IMG/VR virus record: IMGVR_UViG_3300045912_000930
Span: 1 to 42,607 of that record
DNA length: 42,607 nt
Source: a virus
Reading direction: 5' to 3' (one strand)
Part shown: piece by piece, positions 32,679-40,268 of the stretch
Layout of the letters: every line of letters starts with the position of its first letter
Position numbering within the stretch: the first letter of the stretch is position 1
Made by a program: the position numbers and the translations under genes
Notes under the pieces: model-generated
Databases searched by the model: none
What the model was told of the DNA's origin: nothing
The model's input: only the letters and a program-made list of their open reading frames with translations

Positions 32679-33824
32679 TCATTCGGCGGTTACGAGCCTG
32701 GGCCACTTAATGCCAGCCCGAAGCACTTCCTCGGAATAGAAGCCCGTCTTGATCACCTGCTCGGCAAGGAAAATCGGATACAGGTGCGCGTGCCATCTCG
32801 CGTCGCGCCCATGCGGGCTGACACTCCGCTCCGCCAGCAACGCCCGAGACAGCCGATCTATCAGATCGGAGTTCACCATTTCGTTGCGCGGGTTAGGAAT
32901 CTCCACCTTCACGACTCCCATTAGCGGATAGTCCAGCTGCTGCTGCTCGCGCATCCGCACATACCAGAAAGCCACGTGCCCGTTGTCGCGGCCAAAGACA
33001 GCCGTTCGGTGATTGACTTCCAGCCTGGCTAGCATTTCGTAAAGATTGAACCTGCTCGTCTGTCCCCGCGAGGTGATTTCGAAGTTCTGGTCCTTGCTGA
33101 AGTTCTTCACGACTCCGACAAACCCACGCTCGAAAGCTTTCTCTTTGAACTCTTTGCCCAGTCCACCGTCCACTACGATCCAAGCCCCGGTGCGGTCGTG
33201 CTCGGCAAGCAGCTCTCGCAGAATTTCTTTCTCGAGTTCGCGCATTCGCCAGTTGGCTCTGTGCGCCGCGCGGGATCGCCGCTCTTTGTGCTCGCCGTCC
33301 GCACCGCCGTCCGAAAACTGGTCCGAATCCCGCGTATTCAGTACCTTCAAGGCAAAGGGGCCGGAATCAGTTTCCAGTGCCTCCAGCTTCGACCACACGG
33401 CATCGGTCAAGATTCCCCGATCAGCGAGGATGATGATCTCCCGCCGTGCCCGGTCAATCCGGACGCGTCCATCGGCCTCCCGCCGCACAGCTGCCGCCCC
33501 AGCCTGCCCGAGAAGAACCGGCGTGCTCTGATCGTGGACTACTGCTGTTCCCAGAAAATAGGTTTTCACCGACCCATCCACAAAGTATCGAAAGACGTTC
33601 TCCTCAACGCGGCGCAGCGGTTCCAGTGAAACGTACAGGCGGTTGTTCGGCACCTCCTGGAAATCTCGGACAACCTTGTCGTCTTGTGTGCGGATGCGGT
33701 CATAGTATTCGTCAATGTCGAACCGCTGAAGGTACTCCTGTGCCTGCCCCGTAGCGGGCAAGACTTTTGCGCCCTCTGCAATGGCGCGCAGGGCCGGCTC
33801 CAGCGATGCAAAGGGATTGGGCAT
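32679..33824 (-). CDS. NurA-family nuclease
   Basis: This 381-residue protein matches NurA: the first catalytic motif FVDGS (81-85) followed by beta strands, the central IVVDGGLGKEF (216-226) leading to 'GFVGVVKNFSKD', and a C-terminal region with YPLMGVVKVEIP and DLIDRLSRALL. These are the metal-binding aspartates and the conserved Lys of the RNase H-like nuclease fold. I chose ATG 33824, one base after the methyltransferase stop, with an AAGG site, over a frame starting ten codons earlier. It is coupled to HerA 16 bases downstream. NurA degrades DNA only when HerA translocates it in the archaeal pair. Confidence 0.8.
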   Translation of the reverse strand: MPNPFASLEPALRAIAEGAKVLPATGQAQEYLQRFDIDEYYDRIRTQDDKVVRDFQEVPNNRLYVSLEPLRRVEENVFRYFVDGSVKTYFLGTAVVHDQSTPVLLGQAGAAAVRREADGRVRIDRARREIIILADRGILTDAVWSKLEALETDSGPFALKVLNTRDSDQFSDGGADGEHKERRSRAAHRANWRMRELEKEILRELLAEHDRTGAWIVVDGGLGKEFKEKAFERGFVGVVKNFSKDQNFEITSRGQTSRFNLYEMLARLEVNHRTAVFGRDNGHVAFWYVRMREQQQLDYPLMGVVKVEIPNPRNEMVNSDLIDRLSRALLAERSVSPHGRDARWHAHLYPIFLAEQVIKTGFYSEEVLRAGIKWPRLVTAE

Positions 33825-33825
33825 C

Positions 33826-36800
33826 TCAGCCTTCGTCCTCGTCGCCTTCCCCACCGCCGTCCTCTTCCGCTTCGTCCTCTTTCAACGAAAGATCCGCTTT
33901 CGTGAGTTCGCGGTAACAGTATTCAATGTCGTCCAACTCGTCCTCACTGATAGACCAGAGTCCAGCGGCCAGTTTGTTTATCTCTTCTTCCAAATTCTCC
34001 ACGGGCTCATTCTTCTCCCTCTTCTTGTGCGCGTTGAGAGATAGTTCTGAAATTCGTTTGTGGGCCTTATCTGACGCAGAAAAACGCGGGACCTTTATGT
34101 TTTCCAGGACATGCGTAGAAAGCTGCGTCTCGATCATGTAAGCCCTCGTAAAAAGCCTACAGCTCACGGAATTCAAAACGCCTGCCACATAGAAGGCTTC
34201 TCCCGGACCCTGGCACTCCACAGCGATCAAGCGGTGATCGGGAATGCAAATCTTCCCATCGCTACCGTGGGGCGGAGCTAGCACTGAGCACGTAAATTCA
34301 GCGGCGATGTATTTCCAAACGACTTTCCAGGGTGCAAGCGTGTATTCCCCAACATCAAACATCGAGTAAAAGGGCCCCGTTTCGATGACTTGTCCTTTCT
34401 GTTTCCTTGTGAAGAACCTCTTGAAGGCAGCACGATTCCTCAGATCACGCTCGAAGTGTTTTAGGTAAGCCCAGGTCTTCGGATAGCTTGCTTGCAAGGT
34501 TGCTTCCTCGATTCCTCTGCGCGCGTTCACATCCTGCACCATCAGAATGTGTGCAGAGGGATGAGCGTGCCATCGCTGAATGTCTCGGCCTCGCACGAGC
34601 GGGAAAACGAAATCTTCCTCCAGCGCGGCCGTAATCTGTTCGACCTTTCTTTTCGCTCCGTCAGTTAGGTTTTGGACAAGGACCGTTTCGTCTTTCCTCT
34701 CCTGGATTATAGTGAGCCAGTAGATGCCGTTGGCACCGCCGGTATTCACCCCTTCGTGAGCCTCATAGTCCGATTGCCCAGACATTTTGCGGAGGGCTCT
34801 CACGGCCTTTCGGCGGGCAGTAAGCCACGCAGAGGTTTCGTCCCTGCCGTCAACTGGCTCAGCAACGTAGTTAAGGCGACGTGTGATTTCCCATGCTTCA
34901 GGCAGCGTAAGATCGTAGCCCACGCGTTTGCCGCGAACCGTCTTTTGCCAGATTGTATAAGCCACCGGATATGAATTGGGCCTCCCTTTTTCGAGGATCA
35001 CCACCGAGGTTCGATTTGTGGCCGCCTCGAACGGCTGCAAGTCAACCATATCGTCCACGTGGCCCACAGCCAGAGACGCACCGCCTACAAGTTTGAACTT
35101 TCGGAACCCCTGGCCTGAACCCGTCTTGAGAACAGATTGCGTAATAACAAAGCCAAGACGCCCGCTATTCTTGAGGAGGGCATCACAGACTTCGTAGGCC
35201 ATCAGCATTGATATGTCCTTTTTCCCCTTCCCAAGGATTGTGTCCATGCCTCCGTGCGGAAACAGACCATGCCGTGTCCAGATTGGTTTCGTGTTGTCTC
35301 TATAGTCTTCTGGCAGATTGTCCCAGTTGACCCAAGGTGGATTACCAGCAACCAGATCAAATTGCCCGACGAAGAGGGGCATGAAATAGTTCTTCACGAT
35401 GGCGGCCCAAATGCCGTCCAGTCCCTTCTCGTGCAGCTTGGTCAGTTTTGTGTAGAGTCCAGCGAGAATGTCACGGGCAGCCTCGCCCTGGCCGTCCGTT
35501 CCTTTCCAGCGCTCGGCAGCTATGCCGAGCATCTTCTCAGCCCGCGCTATGAATTCCTCGGGCTTAACATCCGTCTCCACACACTCGCCGATTAGGTTTG
35601 CTAGGTCGTCAATCTGCTTTCGGGATTTCAGGGCTGAAGGAATATCTAGCGGTCCGACCGTGGTCTTGATCTCATAGCGATCCTTGCTGAAGAGAGTTTT
35701 TCCCACCTCCGGAGAAACAATCGAGTCTGCCAGATATACAGGGATGTCAATCTCCTCAGTGCGATGCTCCAGCAATTCGCGAATAGCCAGCACGAAGTTA
35801 GTGCGCGCAGCGATCACCGCCAGCGGGTTCAGGTCAATCCCTACGATGTTTCGCAGAATGGTTTTCAGCGTCTGCTGCTCGTTCATTCCTTCCTTGCGAA
35901 GGCACCGGTCTTTCAGTCGCGCGATGGCAAGAATGAGGAACGTACCGGAACCACACGCCGGGTCCAGCAAGCGTTTCATCGGGTCACCCTGATAGCCAAG
36001 CTGGTTCAACAGACGTTCTGCAAGCCAATCCGGTGTGTAGTACTCACCTAAATCGTGACGCAGCTCGCGGGGCATCAAATAGTGGTAGAGCTTCTTGAGA
36101 AGGTCACGGGCTGCCTCCGGGCTGACTTCCAGCGTGCCTGGGTCGTAGTCCTTCAGGCGATCCACCAAGAGCCGAACGGAATCGGCGACATCTTTGTTCC
36201 AGGTCTTCAGATACCAGCGGAAGAAATCGCCTTCCAGGAAGTTGCGAATCCCCAAGCGGCGGAAAAGCCCGCCACGCTCTAGTTCTTCGATCTCTTTGGC
36301 CAGAGCCTCATCATCGAGAGAGTAGAGCGACCCAAAACGGGTTCCAAACCCCGACACGAATCGCGAAAGAGCCAAATAGGCAATGAGCTTAACGAGCAGG
36401 CTGAAATACGTATGGACTGTGAAGAATAGTAATGGCGGGTCTAGCTCTTTCGCAGCAACACCCATGCCAGCAGCAAAGTGGACGAGCTCCCTCTTGTGCT
36501 TGATCTGCGTTGAGCCTACCCCGTACCCGGTCACTTCCCCGTAGAAGGTTTGCCACTGTTCGAACAGCTTCGCCACAAGTCCTTCCGGCTCGCGCTTTAG
36601 CGTGGCGCGCAAAGCGTCATAGAATCCTTTTGCAGCGCGCTCGGCCGTCAGCGTATGTGAGCCGAAGTCTGCGATCAGGTTGTCTGGCAGCAGGGCCTTG
36701 CCGGATGTGAGCGAAACCAGCAGGCGCAGGAATCTGCCCGTCGTGTGCTCGTTGACGGCGACTGGATCTTCCACCAAGAAGTGACCGTCCACGTGGCGCA

Positions 36801-37179
36801 CAAAGACGTAGTAGTGCCCGTCAAGCGCCACGCCCACTAAGCGGCTGATCCTCTGCCGCTCTTTTTCAGCAACACCTTCGATGTAGTCCTTCACCTGCTG
36901 GACCGCGTGGGCAGTGTGCCCGTGCTTGAGGGTGTCGCGGAGGGAACCAGGCGGTTCGTATTCGAGGATCAGCCGGTTGTAAGCGGCGTCCGCGCGCCCT
37001 GTGGCCAGCGTGTACTCTTCGCGGACCAGGATGGGGATGTCGAGCTCCTTGGCGAAATCCTCAATCACCCGCGAGAACTTGGTCCGAAACTCTGCTTCGT
37101 TCCTGCTAGCCCGGGCGGCCTCAGAAATAACCCGCGTGATCTCTTTGGCGCGGGCTGGAGTGACGCCAGATTTCTCCAT
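33826..37179 (-). CDS. N6-adenine DNA methyltransferase with candidate N-terminal nuclease (type IIG/PglX-like)
   Basis: This 1117-residue protein opens the island. I prefer ATG 37179 (GGGAGG site) over GTG 37209. The N-terminal ~130 residues carry GRADAAYN (61-68) and LILEYEPPG (~70-78), the D...E-x-E pattern of a PD-(D/E)xK-type nuclease where Lys is replaced by Glu, as also in BamHI. Next are helical parts, LGEYYTPDW (377-385), motif I DPACGSGTF (406-414), VGIDLNPLA, and motif IV NPPW (613-616), so it should methylate adenine N6. The C-terminal ~350 residues with PLVRGRDIQRW look like a target recognition domain; the end is very acidic. Resembles type IIG enzymes and BREX PglX in size and plan. 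Confidence 0.82.
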   Translation of the reverse strand: MEKSGVTPARAKEITRVISEAARASRNEAEFRTKFSRVIEDFAKELDIPILVREEYTLATGRADAAYNRLILEYEPPGSLRDTLKHGHTAHAVQQVKDYIEGVAEKERQRISRLVGVALDGHYYVFVRHVDGHFLVEDPVAVNEHTTGRFLRLLVSLTSGKALLPDNLIADFGSHTLTAERAAKGFYDALRATLKREPEGLVAKLFEQWQTFYGEVTGYGVGSTQIKHKRELVHFAAGMGVAAKELDPPLLFFTVHTYFSLLVKLIAYLALSRFVSGFGTRFGSLYSLDDEALAKEIEELERGGLFRRLGIRNFLEGDFFRWYLKTWNKDVADSVRLLVDRLKDYDPGTLEVSPEAARDLLKKLYHYLMPRELRHDLGEYYTPDWLAERLLNQLGYQGDPMKRLLDPACGSGTFLILAIARLKDRCLRKEGMNEQQTLKTILRNIVGIDLNPLAVIAARTNFVLAIRELLEHRTEEIDIPVYLADSIVSPEVGKTLFSKDRYEIKTTVGPLDIPSALKSRKQIDDLANLIGECVETDVKPEEFIARAEKMLGIAAERWKGTDGQGEAARDILAGLYTKLTKLHEKGLDGIWAAIVKNYFMPLFVGQFDLVAGNPPWVNWDNLPEDYRDNTKPIWTRHGLFPHGGMDTILGKGKKDISMLMAYEVCDALLKNSGRLGFVITQSVLKTGSGQGFRKFKLVGGASLAVGHVDDMVDLQPFEAATNRTSVVILEKGRPNSYPVAYTIWQKTVRGKRVGYDLTLPEAWEITRRLNYVAEPVDGRDETSAWLTARRKAVRALRKMSGQSDYEAHEGVNTGGANGIYWLTIIQERKDETVLVQNLTDGAKRKVEQITAALEEDFVFPLVRGRDIQRWHAHPSAHILMVQDVNARRGIEEATLQASYPKTWAYLKHFERDLRNRAAFKRFFTRKQKGQVIETGPFYSMFDVGEYTLAPWKVVWKYIAAEFTCSVLAPPHGSDGKICIPDHRLIAVECQGPGEAFYVAGVLNSVSCRLFTRAYMIETQLSTHVLENIKVPRFSASDKAHKRISELSLNAHKKREKNEPVENLEEEINKLAAGLWSISEDELDDIEYCYRELTKADLSLKEDEAEEDGGGEGDEDEG

Positions 37180-37217
37180 GCGGTAGGGACCTCCCAGGGC
37201 TTCGACCACCGCAACGG

Positions 37218-37223
37218 ATTATA
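37218..37223 (-). promoter_or_regulatory. Predicted -10 box of the island operon
   Basis: A perfect TATAAT lies on the minus strand at 37223 to 37218, upstream of the first island gene and downstream of the GpZ-like stop (37266). No good -35 was found at 16-18 bases. A start near 37211 would give a 32-base leader to ATG 37179 with its GGGAGG site. It suggests the island is transcribed by its own promoter. Confidence 0.45.
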
Positions 37224-37265
37224 GTAGAAGTAACAGCACTACGCATTGGTATCGAGAGAGGGACG

Positions 37266-37919
37266 CTACGATTTCTTGCGGCTGAACGCTTTCCGGAACC
37301 GCTGCTTGAACTCGCGGTTGAAGGTACGCACAGCTATTTCGGTGAAGTCGAGTAGAGCCTTCAGGCGGGGGCGGCGCTCGAAGGCGTAGATTAGCTTGGC
37401 GGCGCTGCTCTTGGCTTTGCCGCCGACGCGCTGTAGGACGCCCAGGCCTGGGATGATGAAGGTGCGATGCTCGCCTTTCCACTGCACTTTGCCGGTTTTC
37501 GTTTTGTGGCGGCGGAAGCGCAGCTTGCGGAAGGTGAATTCGTCTTGGACAGGTTGGCTAAAGCTCGGGCGCGCAGGGCCGCCAGTGAGTGGCACGGCCA
37601 CGGACTTGCCCTTGGCGGGTTCCTTTTCGCCGCCTTTCTCGAAGATGGCCAGGAGTACACGCTTTTTCGTGCGGTCAATCACCACCTCAGCAAACGGGCG
37701 CCCCTTCCGCGGACTGGCAAATGCCGCGATCTTGATAAGGCGGTACAGGAAGCCGGCCTTGCGCACGGTGAATTTCCTGTCCAGGTTCACGCGCTCGGCC
37801 GTCTGGATCTCCTTGGCCGTTTCGTTGAGAGCCTGAGCCGTGCTGAAGGCCAGCCGCTTGGCCTCACGCTGGGTGCGGGCCTTGAGCGCCTTCGTGTCCA
37901 TCTGGACTTTGATCTGCAC
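37266..37919 (-). CDS. Minor tail / neck protein (GpZ-like)
   Basis: This 217-residue basic protein has an N-terminal helix 'KALKARTQREAKRLAFSTAQ' followed by ALNETAKEIQTAERVNL, then KFTVRKAGFLYRLIKI, a layout seen in GpZ-type minor tail and neck proteins of siphoviruses. The C-terminal third is rich in Arg and Lys (RKAFSRKKS). GTG 37919 is two bases after the HD gene stop. In lambda, Z lies between FII and U; here those two genes are adjacent with no Z, and this gene sits alone beside the replication genes and the island edge. If the family call is right it is a displaced structural gene. Confidence 0.5.
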   Translation of the reverse strand: MQIKVQMDTKALKARTQREAKRLAFSTAQALNETAKEIQTAERVNLDRKFTVRKAGFLYRLIKIAAFASPRKGRPFAEVVIDRTKKRVLLAIFEKGGEKEPAKGKSVAVPLTGGPARPSFSQPVQDEFTFRKLRFRRHKTKTGKVQWKGEHRTFIIPGLGVLQRVGGKAKSSAAKLIYAFERRPRLKALLDFTEIAVRTFNREFKQRFRKAFSRKKS

Positions 37920-37921
37920 GC

Positions 37922-38467
37922 CTACCGTCCGGCCGTCAGTTCTTGGAAGCGCTGCAAGAAGGCCGCCTTCGCTTCAACTGGTGCGAGCGGCGCGATCTTC
38001 TCTGGTAGTGGCACGCCTGCGCCGTTCGACACGCTTGGTAGTTTGCCGAACAGGTCGCGCTGCTCGGTTGCGAGCAGAATCTGGTCGGCTACGCCTACGC
38101 AATCAGGCTGCGTGGCATCCAGGCTGAATCGCTGGCAGATCACGCGCATCAATCGCCGCTCGGCACGACGGTAGAGCCATCCCATGAGGCCGCTTTGCTT
38201 CAGCGGTCGCGGCCAGTCGAGCAGGTAGGCCTCGGCGGCGTCGTGCATCAGCGCCCACAGCTGATGCGGGGCCGGGACGATCTGGCTCACACGCACGCTG
38301 TGTTCCGCCACGCTGTAGAACTCACGCGTATGCCCGCTGAAGCGGCACTGGTGAGACAGCGCGTGGGCGATGTCCAGGATAGACACTTCGTCCGGTCTTG
38401 GGTCCATCGGCCAGAACGTGCGACCGGTGTAGGTCTTGAAGTGCGGCCCTCGCCGTCTAACGAACAT
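37922..38467 (-). CDS. HD-domain phosphohydrolase (YfbR-type 5'-nucleotidase)
   Basis: This 181-residue protein starts at ATG 38467 (GGAG site), overlapping the DnaC-like gene by 11 bases; a longer frame upstream lies over that gene. The HD-domain metal ligands are visible: SILDIAHALSHQCRFSGHT, EHSVRVS, then LWALMHDAAEAYLLDWPRP (His-Asp pair), and later a DQILLATE segment. This is the pattern of YfbR/YpgQ-like enzymes that dephosphorylate deoxynucleoside monophosphates. In phages such enzymes adjust nucleotide pools during replication or counter nucleotide-based signals. It belongs to the replication operon. Confidence 0.82.
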   Translation of the reverse strand: MFVRRRGPHFKTYTGRTFWPMDPRPDEVSILDIAHALSHQCRFSGHTREFYSVAEHSVRVSQIVPAPHQLWALMHDAAEAYLLDWPRPLKQSGLMGWLYRRAERRLMRVICQRFSLDATQPDCVGVADQILLATEQRDLFGKLPSVSNGAGVPLPEKIAPLAPVEAKAAFLQRFQELTAGR

Positions 38468-39191
38468 TGGCGGTTTCTCCAGAGTTGGATTTGCGCTCCC
38501 GCCTGTCGCGCCCGGTGAAGGCCAGCAGCGTAAAACTGGAAAGCCGCGATGCGATGCGTTCGTCCATCTGCTCCCTGATCTGCGCGAGCGTCCAGTTCGT
38601 CGTGACGATAGTGGGCAGCATCGCATTCAGCCGCCTGTCGAGCACCTCCAAGGTGTACCGCCGCTCGAAGTCCGTGAGGGCGCCAGCGCCCAAATCGTCC
38701 AGCACCAGCAGGCGCGCCTTCGCGTACTCAGCCAGGACACCTTCTTCGGTGAAGCCTTGGTCGTAGGTCTGGCGAATCGCTTGGAACAGATCAGCGGCGC
38801 GACGGAACATAATCGGCCTTCCAAGCTCGATGCAAGCCCTGGTGATCGCGGCGGCGAGATGCGTCTTGCCCGTACCCGCTGGCCCGCAGAGCAGCAGGCC
38901 GTCACCAGGCTTGGCGAACCACGCCGTCACGCCTTCGACGATCTGAGCAGGGAAGTCGCTCAGGCGGGCCTGCCGATACCGCTCCGGCAGCGCCTTGGCG
39001 ATCTTGCGCTCCTTCTGGCAGCCGCACGGCACCGCCGAGCGTCGCCCGTCGAACTCTGTCAGCTTCCAACCTGTGCCGCCGCACTCAGGGCACGTTGACG
39101 ACGAGATCGGGTTCGCGGTCGTAGGTTCGTGAGGGGTCGCCGCTGTGGTATGCACCGCCAGTTTTTCTGCGATCTCCTTTACGGCCTGCAT
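38457..39191 (-). CDS. DnaC/IstB-like helicase loader ATPase
   Basis: This 244-residue AAA+ protein starts at ATG 39191 with a strong GGAGGG site; the longer frame overlaps the HTH gene fully and is rejected. It begins with a linker and a zinc motif (Cys34, Cys37 in CPECGG; Cys56, Cys58 in PCGC), then Walker A GPAGTGKT (103-110), Walker B LLVLDDLGA (~170), and a sensor VTTNWTL. DnaC-type loaders put replicative helicase on the phage origin, with the preceding HTH protein as origin binder, as in lambda O and P. The start overlaps the HTH gene by 107 bases. Confidence 0.9.
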   Translation of the reverse strand: MQAVKEIAEKLAVHTTAATPHEPTTANPISSSTCPECGGTGWKLTEFDGRRSAVPCGCQKERKIAKALPERYRQARLSDFPAQIVEGVTAWFAKPGDGLLLCGPAGTGKTHLAAAITRACIELGRPIMFRRAADLFQAIRQTYDQGFTEEGVLAEYAKARLLVLDDLGAGALTDFERRYTLEVLDRRLNAMLPTIVTTNWTLAQIREQMDERIASRLSSFTLLAFTGRDRRERKSNSGETANVR

Positions 39192-39918
39192 TCGTACCCT
39201 CCGTTCCAGCTTTGTCTTGCCGCTTGGCCAGCCAAGCGTTGATGAACCGCTCGATGCCGCGCCGCGTTTTTCGCTTTTCTCTATTGGCCAGGAGCCAGCC
39301 CCGCATGTTGCGTAGCTCCTGCATGACATTCACGGCGGGGTACAGGTGCTTCCACTCCGCGACGGACTCCGGCAGAACTAGGTGCTGGGTTCCGTCGTTC
39401 AGAGGAAGCTCAATCACTGCTGCCGGGGCCGGTGGGGATACCTGCTGCGCGGAGTGATCGGTTTTTGATCGCTCCGCGCAAGAAGGTTGTTCTGATGGTT
39501 CTATTTGATGGTTCTCTGATGGTTCGGGTGACGCAGCTATGTCACCCTTTTGGTTTTCGGATGTCACCCTTTCCTGGCCTGAATGACACCGTTTTGATTC
39601 GGAAAGGGTGTCACCGATGTCACCCCTTCCCGCAAAGGGTGACAATTTGACGCCCTTTTGCGGCTGAACCTCGTACACGGCTGGGTTGCCCCTGCCGCCT
39701 TGTGCGTTTCTCAACAGGACGACCAGCCCTGCCGCCCTCAGCTTTTGGACGATGCGCTGTACCTGGCGCTCGCTAATGCCCGTTTTCCAGGCTACTCGAC
39801 CCACGCTGGGGTAGCACACTCCCTCGTCGTTCGCGTGATCTGCAAGCGCCAGCAGCACCAGCTTTTGGTTCTGAGGCAGGTTTAGTTCCCACACCGCTGA
39901 CATGACCTTGATGCTCAT
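39085..39918 (-). CDS. HTH replication protein (lambda O-like role)
   Basis: This 277-residue protein starts at ATG 39918, which overlaps the RusA stop (ATGA) and has GAGGG at good distance; a frame 22 codons longer is not preferred. Residues 1-75 are a winged-helix domain: LPQNQKLVLLALADHAND, then YPSVGRVAWKTGISERQVQR, as in HTH_36 phage replication proteins. The middle (~90-160) is rich in Ser, Glu and Gln and probably disordered. A conserved C-terminal helix region 'MRGWLLANREKRKTRRGIER' ends in INAWLAKRQ. It is followed by the DnaC-like loader, so it likely binds the origin. No iteron array was recognised inside the gene. Confidence 0.8.
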   Translation of the reverse strand: MSIKVMSAVWELNLPQNQKLVLLALADHANDEGVCYPSVGRVAWKTGISERQVQRIVQKLRAAGLVVLLRNAQGGRGNPAVYEVQPQKGVKLSPFAGRGDIGDTLSESKRCHSGQERVTSENQKGDIAASPEPSENHQIEPSEQPSCAERSKTDHSAQQVSPPAPAAVIELPLNDGTQHLVLPESVAEWKHLYPAVNVMQELRNMRGWLLANREKRKTRRGIERFINAWLAKRQDKAGTEGTNAGRKGDRRKTGGAYHSGDPSRTYDREPDLVVNVP

Positions 39919-40268
39919 GCTTTGGCCCTCACCGTGATCTCCGTGCGGGGATTCCTTCGATCTCGACGCTTGCGAAGAATCCAATCGCTGACAGCCGCGT
40001 CGCTGTGAATTACACCGGCTTCTACCAGGCCGTCCGCGATCACCTTCCAGAAGTTGTCGCCGTCGCCCCGTTGCCCGTGGCCCAGGTAGATCGCGGCCTC
40101 AAGCTCATACCGCTTGGCTCTGAGCGACTGTCCACGCGCAAACAGCGCAACGGCTTCCTTGTAGGCCCTGCCTTCAGCCGTGACGTAGTGCCGCCCCGCC
40201 CGCGTGTGCTTGACGTAGTGGTTTACGCTGGGCGGGACCAAAGGGACGATAATGGCCAAGCCGTCCAC
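39915..40268 (-). CDS. rusA: RusA-type Holliday junction resolvase
   Basis: This 117-residue protein matches RusA: PLVPPSVNHYVKH at the start, then GDGDNFWKVIADGL with the catalytic Asp cluster (Asp-Asn-x-x-Lys-x-x-x-Asp), and a C-terminal DAAVSDWILRKRRD with a further Asp. It resolves branched DNA during phage recombination and replication. GTG 40268 overlaps the last base of the preceding stop; the end overlaps the HTH gene start. Length is close to E. coli RusA (120). Confidence 0.9.
   Translation of the reverse strand: MDGLAIIVPLVPPSVNHYVKHTRAGRHYVTAEGRAYKEAVALFARGQSLRAKRYELEAAIYLGHGQRGDGDNFWKVIADGLVEAGVIHSDAAVSDWILRKRRDRRNPRTEITVRAKA

Noticed and set aside
26136-37209. BREX, DISARM or Dnd/Ssp system
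   Set aside because: Only the large methyltransferase resembles PglX or DrmMI. PglZ, BrxC, BrxL, DrmA, DrmB, DrmC, cysteine desulfurase and Dpt/Ssp genes are absent in the window.
39192-39329. Longer DnaC-like N-terminus
   Set aside because: It lies wholly within the HTH gene and lacks a ribosome site, while ATG 39191 has GGAGGG.
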